Shown: positions 23,001 to 34,092 of the stretch, piece by piece
How the letters are laid out: every line of letters starts with the position of its first letter
Position numbering within the stretch: the first letter of the stretch is position 1
From: Paraphysomonas bandaiensis
Taxonomy: Eukaryota; Chrysophyceae
Length of the DNA: 64,000 nt
Direction: 5' to 3'
NCBI GenBank assembly: GCA_965644295.1
Contig: CBFFRP010000218.1
Span: forward strand, 310,001 to 374,000
Program-made: the position numbers and the translations under genes
The notes under the pieces: generated by a model
Databases searched by the model: none
What the model was told of the DNA's origin: nothing
Seen by the model: only the letters and a program-made list of their open reading frames with translations

Positions 23001-23675
23001 TTATTGGCATTCTCCACTTGTTTTATTGTCATTGGTTTCACTAGTCTGTGTACAACTACTTTCATCCGTATGCTCAAACTTGCAGGAACTACCACGGTGA
23101 CAATTTCCTCGCAGCCACGAGTAGCATATGTTGCTTCGTTTCATCATCGCTTCTTGTACAGCTCTCCACTCACCTATTGACTGATTTGCGGAGGGTATTT
23201 CGGTGTCGGGATAGATAACTGCAATATATCTTTCACCACTTCTCATATCACCCAGTTTTTCCGAAGACTCAATTAACAAATCGTTTACCTCTAATAACTG
23301 TCCACCAACTGGAGTCCGCATCTCCAATACATTACCATCAGGCAGAGTCGCTTCACACACCACAGTATCAGCTTTGATTTTCCTGGCACCTTTTTTCCTC
23401 CGCCCCGACATCGTCTCCACGCCAATGGGGAACTTCAAACAGGATGCAACGAGCGGGTTCCCGTAAAACAGAACGCAAATGCCATTCTTCATAACCATAG
23501 CATCCAAATATGCATCATCATCAACACAAAGCTTATGAGTAAAGTGCCTCTCATAGTATCCCATTCCGCCACTAATAGACACAACAGAAACATTGCAAGA
23601 AATATTCGGCTTTTTTGCAAGTGAGCTAAGCACTTCGCTTCGATCGAAATGAATACGCTTTCGTTTCTTTCCCAT
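23001..23675 (-). CDS. Abitram-domain protein with C-terminal CCCH zinc finger
   Basis: A single exon of 224 residues from an ATG (MGKKRKRIHF, a basic nuclear-type start). Residues about 35-160 match the Abitram (FAM206A/Simiate) fold: YYERHFTHKL, NGICVLFYGNPL, the GQLLEVNDLL turn and RYIAVIYPDTE, a lipoyl/H-protein-like beta barrel. Then comes a helix ending ...EAMMKRSNI and a CCCH finger, C-x7-C-x5-C-x3-H (CYSWLRGNCHRGSSCKFEH), and a polar tail. Human Abitram ends soon after the corresponding helix and has no CCCH finger, so the RNA-binding-type finger is an added module. Abitram is described as an actin- and transcription-associated protein of nucleus and neurites; its role here is open. 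Confidence 0.8.
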   Translation of the reverse strand: MGKKRKRIHFDRSEVLSSLAKKPNISCNVSVVSISGGMGYYERHFTHKLCVDDDAYLDAMVMKNGICVLFYGNPLVASCLKFPIGVETMSGRRKKGARKIKADTVVCEATLPDGNVLEMRTPVGGQLLEVNDLLIESSEKLGDMRSGERYIAVIYPDTEIPSANQSIGEWRAVQEAMMKRSNICYSWLRGNCHRGSSCKFEHTDESSCTQTSETNDNKTSGECQ

Positions 23676-24954
23676 TTTAGAAGATGAATAAAACTATGTG
23701 CCAAGGTTGTGGCTGGGCCTTAATATATTGACATGTTTACAGGGTTTGGCATGAACTGAGACGACTGCCTTTTTTGTCAACACTCTTTGCGGAGGTGAGG
23801 ATGTCTATGTCTATGTCTATGGCTATGTGCACACGTTCTATGGCTATGGATCATGTCCAGCATCAGTTCAAAAAAGGGAAAATTTCACTTTTTACTGAAA
23901 AAACTGCTATTTTCATCATTGAATCTATAGTACACATACCTGTACACAACCGTATCCAGCAGGAGTGGAATTCACCCATACATAAAATATCCAGATATAA
24001 CAAGCATTGTATAGGAGCCTCGTCACCATATACTTGTCATGATATATCGTTGATACTTAGCTTTGGCGACGCAAATACAGAACAATGACTGGAAACAACT
24101 CTAGTAACGTTATTTCTGCTCTCAGGGAGAGTTTATTTCAGTGGGTTTTCTGAGCTGAGTTAGCGAATTATACAACATGAGTTACTATTAAATCATCATG
24201 AAACGATGAATACAAAGGCCCGGGACTCCTACATGGAGTGCGACACATAACCGTTAGATTAAATTCCTTTTGAAATTCACTTTTACGTTTTGATAAATAG
24301 TGTTTTCTGTGTCTCTAAGCACTCTTCTTTCACAAATGAGATTTACCACGTGATGTGGTGTCTGTCAGCATAAGTTTCTCTTGTAAGGTGTGGAGTTTTT
24401 TGTATGCTCGTTTTAATCAAATGCGTTGTATTTTATTAATCATTTCGACTTTCTTGATGAAAGTCCTGATATCAAAGCTCTATCCCGTATTCGGATAGTT
24501 TAACTGCTTTTCGCATATTATTGAGGATAGCGTACGACAATCATTTTACACTATTGTACCCAGGTGGAGTAGGGTTACTATGACCTGTTATTGTGATGTT
24601 GAATATTGCTGAAATTGCACATTTCAACTGCGTACACACTGATGAAAGCCGTATATTCATGAAACCAATACGTCACCCACCGTGAACACGAATAGCACTC
24701 CAAGAACTGATTTTGCGGAATGTCGCAGCTCATCGTGAAGGTGGGATTTGCCGTATGCTATCTACTCACACACAATACCCCAATAATTATCCTTGTGGAG
24801 CGTGACGACTCAACTCTCACGGCTAGATTATATTAGTCAATCGAAAACTTCGTAGATTCAACAAAGCAATATATATCGTAGTATTGCCTTGATAACACTC
24901 AGTTTAGTATTGCCTGCACCTAATAACACAATATGTAGATGGAAAGGACTTATT

Positions 24955-25310
24955 GTTGGCGAAATGTGCTTTATACCGTATACCATTTTCTTGAATCGTC
25001 ACCTCTGGGATGAAATGGCAGTTTGAGCAAGCTATGTTGACAGCAGCCTCGACAGCCCACCTCTGCAACTGCTCACCCAGATGCAGTTGACTACTAAAGA
25101 GCACACCCAAATGGCGACACCCGTTTTTAAATACTCCGCGGACACCAAAAACCCAATATCACCAACGACGTCTCTCAAAGGGGGGTATTAATGTATAGCT
25201 ATATACGTTCGCAGTGTACTTGCAATTAATTGCAATAACTGAAATTGGGACAACCTGCGTCAATTACATATTGACAATTAGTTGTTAACCAACCCTGACA
25301 GGTATGCACT
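24955..25310 (+). repeat. Repeat R3 fragment
   Basis: Shares gaatcgtcacctctgggatgaaatggcagtttga..agctatgtt with 18220-18280 and with the complement of 61190-61230. It is followed by a ttaattgcaataactgaaattggga section ending aaccaaccctg. It appears to be a decayed non-autonomous element. Confidence 0.5.
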
Positions 25311-25647
25311 GTAGTCATTTTAGCAGAGGTGTATGTATATGTATATACTATTTCTACACTTCCATGAATGCACCGATGATATCATGCAAATCATATTCAG
25401 CTGGGCTGTGATATATCACTTATCGCTTTGTGTGAAAAAGCGAACGCAATAATTATCCCTGTGGCCTCTCTCATACTATGTGCTTCTGTAGGAAACCTAA
25501 TGATGATCAAATGCGTACATATACTTCTTGTGATGTATAATATAAAAGTAGGCTGATTTTTTAGAATATCTATGTTTGAAGAAGGACGCATTCTTTTGAA
25601 TAAATAACACTATATCCTGTTTGAGTAAATTTACTATGCACAACTAA

Positions 25648-25815
25648 GGTTTTGAAGCCTAAGATCACTGAAAAGATAGTGTATGTGCTTGTTTATCGAA
25701 ACAATAAAACAGAATGTTTATCGAAACTTATCAACAGTCAGAAATACAAGCTCCCACGTATTCCGCAAATCTAAGCTCCCAAGGGATAGATGGGCTAACT
25801 AGCTACCCAGAAATT
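25648..25815 (+). repeat. Dispersed repeat R4, copy 1
   Basis: About 170 bp shared with 61625-61815: agcctaagatcactgaaaagata, tgtttatcgaaacaataaaacagaa, cagtcagaaatacaagctccc and ctaagctccca. Nature unknown; no coding capacity. Confidence 0.65.
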
Positions 25816-26206
25816 TGATAATGTGGAAGGATTTATCACGTAAAATGCAGAAGTTTATTATCCCCTTTGTCAACAATGACCAATGACCCCGTTACCGTCC
25901 TGATAAACAAATGTCTTTATAAATGCATAGCCAGTACCTTAGTTATTTCTTTGAGATATTGTTGCAAGTGTGAACCAACTCTTTTTGGAAGATATTTCCA
26001 ATACTCGAAGCTGTTATACGAAAGAAATGTATTAAACGAAATATATTAGCATAAGTTCGTTAACATAAAATTTCAAAATAACGAAGCGCTGACTAAACCG
26101 TGGCAATTTTCAAATACTGCTGTTTAGAGGTTAAATTAGTCAGATAATGATCACTGTGAAATAATCTATGAGATATAAGCTACATATCAGTAATTACAGC
26201 GCCAAA

Positions 26207-28666
26207 TTATTCGCACCAGTCAGAATCGGGATTATCGATTTCTTCGAACTGGCTAGTACAAGACACGTGCCCTTCTGTACCCCGTAATGTTGGATTGTTA
26301 GGCGGTAAAAGTGTGACACTATCAACATTAACAACAGGAGAAATAGTTTTCTGTTGAATCGACCTCTCTATTGCAGAACGAGTGACGAAGAAAGCCTCGG
26401 AAGTATATTCCCGTTCCTTTCTACAGGATGAGGAAGAGTGTGACAAAGTAATACTGGGCGGTGGAGGTGAAATCCAGTTATCCGCCTTTCTCGAAGAGGA
26501 ACGAGGAAATATATGATGGGTCTGCACGCTCCATTACATTTAGAGTTAATGCTCAGCAGCGTACCTTGTAGTAATCTAAAAGCTGTCCAGGTAGCTCTTT
26601 TAGCAATTCAATGGCCAGCTCCCGTTGTGCGATTTCAGGATTTTTATCAGCCACTTTACTGCAAAAACTTGTTACATATGCTAACGTAAAAGAGAAACAC
26701 CAGTACCCTATTCACTTACTTCATTTCAACGAATTGAACGATATCTCGCACAGCAGATTCACCATCAAGAGTAGTCAACATCTATTCAACAGCAACAAAC
26801 ACTTACAAGCACAAATCACTACACATATTACATGATTAACCTTATCATCGGAGTCCAATTCTCTCATCGCAGCGAAGTCATCTGGACCTATGCTATACAT
26901 CAATGGTGTGTCAATTAATATGAGTCGTACCGATTCCAACAATTAATATAGACAATGGCAGATGAGAAGCTTTCACAATAGCTTTAATAGTGGCATCCTG
27001 ACTATGAGTTAGAATAAATATGTGTCACGAATTCACATATCATACTAGATCCTTGATGCATCCATCGGTAAGTATCAGTAATACTGTATAAATCTGCTCC
27101 ACAGCAGTACCACCCATAGCCTGCTGCTCTTCCACTGCAGCTGTGGCGATTTCCGCAGCGCAATTCACAGTTTTCGAGAATACAGTTGGTCCTGCCAGTG
27201 TTACTCTTCCTAGCGCACTGTAATACGCATTCAAAATCCCCTCAACACCCACCACAAACGGATCACCGTCGTTGCCTGTTAACATCTTGATATAGAAGTA
27301 GTTTCATTAGAGTTTACAGCACCGGAAAGTGGAAAACAGTGGTTTACTGGCCCGTCTGCCTCCAACTTTCCTCCAAATCCAAACGCTGCACATCGCTACC
27401 AATATGGTAAATCAACATACAAGTTACTGGCGGCCTACCTACCATACTGTCTAATCCACCACAGTAGGGACCAATAATATTGCTAATGGCCAAAATCGTG
27501 TTGGCATAGGCGGTAAGAATACCTGGGTTTTTCGGATCTACGTAGTGGAGAGAGCTCGTGTCCGTAGGCGCTCCATTAGAAAATGTATAGTCAACTGCAA
27601 CGACTAGTTGGAGCTTTCAATAATAAAATTACAAACGGCAGCTAGATGAAAATATGATAAACCTGCGTTCCGCCCCTAATGTAGTCGAGGAATGAGGTTT
27701 GTCGAGAAATGTCGAATTGCTTAACCAATACTGAACCACATGGTGTGCCAGTAGCTGGATCAGCAAGTATAAGAGGTGTCTCTCTTCTTAAGGCATCGCT
27801 TAGAGTATCAAAACAGCAGTGTAATTGTCCTTGTTGAAAGAAATATAAAAAAGCCAAAATATATCGAGTATCACCTTACCTAGTGAATTGTGTTCTCCGT
27901 TTTTACTCAAGGCGAAAACCTCAATTTTAATAGGAAGATTCATATCACCATCTACAAGATCCATAAGAGATCCTCTTATATCATACGACAGAGTCGAATA
28001 ATCAGTTTTTGCCTTCGTTTTATAACATGTGGAATACTTCCCCTTCCCGGTTTTCTTTGACAAGGCCAGGACACGGCCACTTCTTGGCAAAAACTCTTTC
28101 GTCGGTAGATTAGAGAACTCAAGACACATGCTGATGAGATCACACATAGAGGCCAGCTCCGTACCCACAATTTTCAAATATCCACCATTCCCAGTCTGGG
28201 ATTTTCCCTGCAGAAGGCCACACCACGTCATCTCATCATTACCAAATATGTCGCCCAAAAACATGTCACATCTGCCCAAAAACTCATGATCTGTAAGTAT
28301 AAATGAGGAAGAATCTTTCTCCATAAATTCAGGAGTACAACTGAATATTTCGACTCGGAAATCTTGAATTTCTCCAAAATTATATCTTAGACTGGCAGCA
28401 GACTTCCACACAGGGTTCGGTCCACACACAACTTCACTCCTCAAGATTTCTTCATGTCGATTTCTGGTACAAGTATGAATGTACGCTACATAAAAGTAGC
28501 CAGCCCCGCTACTCAACTCGGAACATGATATACTCAGACTCACTCTCGAAGATGGTTTGCCTCCACTTAGTGCAAATTCCACGACATCATCAGTTTCAGC
28601 AGCTGGAATACTTGCTGCACTTTCACATCTAGGCTCCTGACTGGCGTTGCTCTGTCCACAGCCCAT
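26207..28666 (-). CDS. Copine (two C2 domains plus vWA), N-terminally lipidated type
   Basis: Ten exons join in frame: 28666-27880, 27829-27663, 27613-27443, 27395-27318, 27285-27046, 26997-26931, 26887-26841, 26781-26720, 26658-26565, 26521-26207, about 675 residues. The start MGCGQS fits the N-myristoylation rule (Gly2, Ser6) with Cys3 for palmitoylation, as in plant BONZAI copines. Residues about 30-320 are two C2 domains, Ca2+-dependent membrane binders. About 320-560 is the copine vWA module: VVAVDYTFSNG (MIDAS-like), SLHYVDPKNP, NHCFPL, GVEGILNAYYSAL, LLILTDGCIKD, LPLSILIVGIG, DDFAAMREL and VRDIVQFVEM. A Ser-rich tail lacking homology follows. The intron 27317-27286 is only 32 nt but is required to avoid a stop. 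Copines are cytosolic/plasma-membrane calcium sensors. Confidence 0.93.
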
Positions 28667-30510
28667 TAATAGCTATCTGCGCTTGAAGATTGGACTTTAA
28701 CAGAAGAAGTGAATATAACTTACTTGCAAAATTTAGGGTTATTCGAACCTCTATGTGTGTGTGTATGAATATACCGGACACATTGCAGATTGGACATAGC
28801 TAAAATATATACGTCGATATACACTGTACTCTGTGGATACTACACAGCTGTTGTTCAAGATGTTAACATCCGGGTTTTCCCAGCCCTACTGGAATTCGGA
28901 ATACCACAATAGATGGATGCTGTGGCTGTACGGTGCCGTATCTACGAGATATCTAATCAGAGGCAGGAATTATCGGCACATCTAGATTTTTAGTCGCCAC
29001 TTCACGACTATCATAAACTTCAGTGAAATGAAGACCCTGTGTTTGATTCATGCCAATCCTAATTGGAAACGACTAGTCTTTTACTGAAAATGACCGTCAT
29101 CACTGAGAAAAAGTCTTATTGAACTGCAACGCTTCGCAGATGGATAAGTAATCAATGCAATCTTTTGGTATATTGTCGTTCTTTCATATCACCATTCTTT
29201 TGTTTTATTATTCTTGGAGATGAAAGTATTGTGGTGATACATCTTCGTCGCATGTAGCAAAGTTAGGTACAAACATATTGTATCGGGACAGTCATTCAAT
29301 TTTATATAAGTCAAACCCTTTCTAAAGCTGGACTTCAAAATGATGAAACCAATGAAAAAATTGTAATATCTGATTCTTGTGATTCGTGGTAGCCTATCGT
29401 AACCCTCTCAGACAACTTTTCCCTTTGTATATTAGAACAATGAGACGAAATCATACAAAGTCATTACAGATGATGGTATATTGACTTAGTCTAAGTAAAT
29501 GATTGAAGAGAGTAACATAAATGAGTACATTATGTTATGAATATATTAAAGGGGTGAGTGCACATGAAGTGCGTAACTGGTACCTGATTGAGAAATTTGT
29601 TGTATCAAACCAATATGGCAGAGCAAGGTACATAAATACTGTTTCAGCTGCTTTTCTTGTTTGATTGTTTCCTTATAGACGAAAGGTAGAAAGTTTTGAA
29701 CTGACTACTCAGTGAAAATCACTGTTCTGAAGTTTGACAAAACAAAGTCAAGATATCTATCGAATGTTCATATTTAATATATTTTTCTAACCAAGTGATT
29801 ACGACCAAGTAAATTTACATACTACCACTACCTGTGGGTGTGTTGAACGAATTTGATTGCTAGGTAATTCGAGCCCTGTGCACTTGTACGCAACCTTCCA
29901 GGGCGCAAAACACATAATACATAATACCCATCTAATGGTGCAAATTTCAGTCATCCCTAGGCAGGTTTGCACATTACAAGTGTGACCCATAAGTAGATAA
30001 AAGATAGTTTGGTGCTTTAGTTAAATAACAGTATATGAATCGTAACTTCACATCATCATTCTTGTCAACCTTACGTTATACCAAATATGAGAGAGGATTC
30101 TCCGAATCCAATGAACGAAAACTCTGTCAATAAAACTGCCATCAAATGTTTTGGCCATCATCGTTCCTTAATATATAGTACAGTATAATTATATTGTTTT
30201 GTGTAGCTTCTTCTAAATTTTGGGGAAAGTGTAGTTTTACAAATGTTTTCTAGGTTCTAGTTGAATTTTAATGCATGTGCTATGTTCTATGTTGTTTCTC
30301 AAGAAACTATTATCCTCATGACGTTAAAAACTTAATATTAAATTGTATAGCTATTAGTAGCTTGCTTGCTATATTATAGGCGTTTCCTGATTAAGACAAC
30401 AAATCGGAATTCATATTGAATGTGTACACTGTGTATGCTTTGGGAATAATAGCAATTGCACTATATAGATCAACTCATACAATAAACCCCCAAATTTATA
30501 TATAATATTA
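28667..30510. other. Intergenic region, no gene seen
   Basis: A+T-rich. The stretch 29990-30330 is a diverged relative of the interior of the hAT-type element (about 22150-22500): tggccatcatcgt.ccttaatatat, tagcttctt and gttgtt.ctcaagaa are shared. Possible CAGGG ends near 29908 lack a clear partner. Confidence 0.5.
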
Positions 30511-31357
30511 TCCCCATTTTGTCTCAAAAAATGCTTTTTTTTGACCTGATTTTGACTCAACAGGGCGCTCATATCAGCACCGGGCAAATATAGACATTCA
30601 ACTTCAATATTCGGTTCAACAGAAGCTCACTTCTATAATGACAGTCGAATGTACGTGATTTCATTATAGTACACAATTATAGAGAAACCACAATCATGAG
30701 CCAAATACCAAGAGCAGATCATCTAACTCCAAGTTATATTCCATCCTTCGACTGCTGTAGAAGATCACAACGATGTCAGTGCAAGTGATCTATCTTCATA
30801 TCCAGGACTTCGAAACAACTTCAAGAATATTACAGGAGAGTTTAAGTACCATATCTGATGCTATATAGGTGGTTAGGAGCAGTGGCACCCAGTTCTTTCA
30901 GGGTTTGAGCCATATCGTGCTTCTCAGGATATTGTGTGTCTCATATCATACACACATCCTTCGATCAGGAGCACTTGCAGAGGTAAAGCCTGCTGTATAT
31001 AAATGTGATGATGATGATAGTTAAGGCAATAAGAAGCCTCTCTTTCACCTTCAACTGTTTACATTTATCATCACACAGTATACATATCATTCATTTGAAA
31101 CTATATGAGTTCTCATTTGTGTTATTAGTGTTAATCAAGGAACATCTATTTCTTAACACAGCAAGCATGCTACAAATAGCTATACAATGTAATATTAGCT
31201 TTTCAACGTCATGAGGATAAGCTACAATTTAACCTAGGGATAAGGAGTATCGTCCCTTGTCTAAATTTTAAAACTCGGGCTTTTCGCCCTCGTTTCAAAA
31301 TTTTGAGCGCGGGGCGATATAGCCTCCTTATTGCCCGTGGTTAAATATAACTATATA
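30511..31357 (+). repeat. Dispersed repeat R1, full-length copy A
   Basis: An 847-bp unit that starts tccccattttgtctcaaaaaa and ends ggttaaatataactata. It includes gcaccgggcaaatatagacattcaacttc, a gatgatgatgat run, and a terminal imperfect palindrome at 31228-31345. The frame at 31005-31214 recurs in the other copies but is short and looks incidental. Confidence 0.9.
31228..31345. repeat. R1 terminal foldback (118 nt)
   Basis: TTTAACC(t)aGGGataAGGAGtATCGtCCC on the left pairs with GGGgCGATatagcCTCCTTattGCCCgtGGTTAAA on the right. Nested inside is TTTTAAAactCGGGCttttcGCCCtcgTTTcAAAATTTT. The structure is present in four of five R1 copies that reach this end, with loop changes that leave the pairing intact. 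It could act in mobilisation or be a structured transcript. Confidence 0.8.
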
Positions 31358-31359
31358 GC

Positions 31360-32000
31360 TACAACAAATGATTTCGAACCACAGAAGGATACTGATGAAA
31401 TAGCAACTGTGAGGTGTTGAAATTCGTACTTAAGTGTGATGATGAATGTGAACAGTTGTAGTCGCACGAAAGAGTTCTTATTTCCTTAATTATCATCATC
31501 ATCATCATCTTCTTTATATACAATACCCTTAACCTCCTCTGCTGGAGCGCCTGATTGAATGATGTGAGTAGGATGATATGAGGCACACAATATCCTTTCA
31601 TAAGCCAATATAACCCGAACCCTAAAAGAACTGAATTCCACTGCCCTTTACTGCCTATACAGCATCAGATATGGCACTTAAACTCTCCTGAAATATTGTT
31701 GAAGTTGTTACGAAGTCCTGGCTGTGAAAATAGATCGCTTGCACTGACACCATTATGAGCGTTAGACGAAGAAGGGTAGAATAATATATCTCTAATGATT
31801 TAACTCATGATTTTTTCTCTACAATTGTGTAATATAATGAAATCACGTACATAATGACTGTCATTATCATAATTAAGATAGAAGTGAGCTTGTGTTGAAC
31901 CAAATATTAAAGTTGAATGTCTATATTTGCCCGGTGCTGATATGAGCGCCCTGTTGAGACAAAATCAACTCAAAATCTAGCTTTTTTTGAGACAAAATGG
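31360..32000 (-). repeat. Dispersed repeat R1, copy B (lacks foldback)
   Basis: Minus orientation, immediately tail-to-tail with copy A. It carries the subfamily block seen near 18600 (ggatactgatgaaatagcaactgtgaggtgttg) and ends at its 5' end with gagacaaaatggagat. The foldback end is absent. Confidence 0.8.
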
Positions 32001-32002
32001 AG

Positions 32003-32849
32003 ATATAGTTATATTTAACCACGGGCAATAAGGAGGCTATATCGCCCCGCGCTCAAAATTTTGAAACGAGGGCGAAAAGCCCGAGTTTTAAAATTTTGAC
32101 AAGGGACGATACTCCTTATCCCTAGGTTAAATTGTAGCTTATCCTCATGACGTTGAAAAGCTAATATTACATTGTATAGCTATTTGTAGCATGCTTGCTG
32201 TATAAAGAAATAGATGTTCCCTGATTAACATTAAGAACACAAATGAGAACTCATATAGTTTCAAATGAATGATATGTATACTGTGTGGTGATGAGTGTGA
32301 ACAGTTGAAGGTGAAAGAGAGGCTTCTTATTGCCTTAACTATCATCATCATCACATTTATATACAGCAGGCTTTACCTCTGCAAGTGCTCCTGATCGAAG
32401 GATGTGTGTATGATATGAGACACACAATATCCTGAGAAGCACGATATGGCTCCAACCCTGAAAGAACTGGGTGCCACTGCTCCTAACCACCTATATAGCA
32501 TCAGATATGGTACTTAAACTCTCCTGTAATATTCTTGAAGTTGTTTCGAAGTCCTGGATATGAAGTTAGATCACTTGCACTGACATCGTTGTGATCTTCT
32601 ACAGCAGTCGAAGGATGGAATATAACTTGGAGTTAGATGATCTGCTCTTGGTATTTGGCTCATGATTGTGGTTTCTCTATAATTGTGTACTATAATGAAA
32701 TCACGTACATTCGACTGTCATTATAGAAGTGAGCTTCTGTTGAACCGAATATTGAAGTTGAATGTCTATATTTGCCCGGTGCTGATATGAGCGCCCTGTT
32801 GAGTCAAAATCAGGTCAAAAAAAAGCATTTTTTGAGATAAAATGGGGAT
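32003..32849 (-). repeat. Dispersed repeat R1, full-length copy C
   Basis: Minus orientation, 847 bp, close to identical to copies A and D over most of its length. Its foldback lies at about 32013-32132. It abuts copy D head-to-tail with no spacer; the joint reads aaaatggggatatagttatatttaacc. Confidence 0.9.
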
Positions 32850-33674
32850 ATAGTTATATTTAACCACGGGCAATAAGGAGGCTATATCGCCCCGCGCTCA
32901 AAATTTTGAAACGAGGGCGAAAAGCCCGAGTTTTAAAATTTTGACAAGGGACGATACTCCTTATCCCTAGGTTAAATTGTAGCTTATCCTCATGACGTTG
33001 AAAAGCTAATATTACATTGTATAGCTATTTGTAGCATGCTTGCTGTATAAAGAAATAGATGTTCCCTGATTAACATTAAGAACACAAATGAGAACTCATA
33101 TAGTTTCAAATCAATGATATGTATACTGTAAGTGTGGTGATGAGTGTGAACAGTTGAAGGTGAAAGAGAGGCTTCTTATTCCCTTAATTAGCATCATCAT
33201 CACATTTATATACAGCAGGCTTTACCTTTTCAAGTGCATCTGATCGAATGATGCGAGTATGATATGAGGCACACAATATCATGAGAAGCACGATATGGCT
33301 CAAACCCTGAAAGAACTGGGTGCCACTGCTCCTAACCACCTATATAGCATCAGATATGGTCTCCTGTAATGTTCTTGAAGTTGTTTCGAAGTCCTGGATA
33401 TGAAGACAGATCACTTGCACTGACAGCAGTCGAAGGATGGAATATAACTTGAAGTGTCTAATCGTTTAACTCATGATTGTGGTTTCTCTATAATTGTGTG
33501 TACTATAATGAAATCACATATATACGACTGTCATTATCATACTTAGGATAGAAGTGAGCTTCTGTTGAACCCAATATTGAAGTTGAATGTCTATATTTGC
33601 CCGGTGCTGATATGAGCGCCCTGTTGAGACAAAATCAGGTCAAAAAAAAGCTTTTTTTGAGACAAAATGGGGAT
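32850..33674 (-). repeat. Dispersed repeat R1, full-length copy D
   Basis: Minus orientation, about 825 bp, with foldback at about 32858-32976. It carries small deletions relative to copy C around 33360 and 33425, and ends gagacaaaatggggat. Confidence 0.9.
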
Positions 33675-34092
33675 AAGTATGTATTCTATATATTGTGACA
33701 TGGTTTTACGTTTTACTTTCTTAATAGCACAAGCATAGTAATAAAGCCCACGTGGTTGGCATGGCCGGCAGCTACATAGGATTACTCCTTCAGGTGAGAG
33801 TAATATAAATACAAATGTATAATGTACATCTTTTATGTGGAAGCACAAAAATGATGCAAATCCAAGAGAACTGTATTCTATCTATTTCATTACGTATAGG
33901 GTTTCTTTGGTAATAAGTACTTCAAAAAATGACGGGAGTGTATATTGTACCGTGATGTGTGGGAACGTAACTGAATCGTCGAGAGTAACGCCACACAACA
34001 GGAACTACCATATTATCCCCACAGAACGCTCAATTAGACATAATTCTATTTGCAGTTGTGTAGACTTCAAATTACTATGTTAACTGCACGCA

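Larger units (their letters stand above)
23676..26206. other. Intergenic region, repeat fragments only
   Basis: No supported gene. A short (tctatg)n-like run lies at about 23800-23850. An R3 fragment covers about 24955-25310 and an R4 copy about 25648-25815. The remainder is A+T-rich and unremarkable. Confidence 0.55.

Noticed and set aside
23774-24088. 104-codon plus frame beginning with Met-Ser repeats
   Set aside because: The start comes from a short tctatg repeat; the rest has no protein-like features.
31005-31214. Repeated 69-codon frame found in R1 copies (also 32145-32354 minus)
   Set aside because: It is conserved only because the repeats are near-identical; the older copies at 7.3 and 17.6 kb do not keep it open.
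30511-33674. CRISPR or satellite array
   Set aside because: Units are about 850 bp, lie in both orientations, have scattered copies elsewhere and lack spacers.
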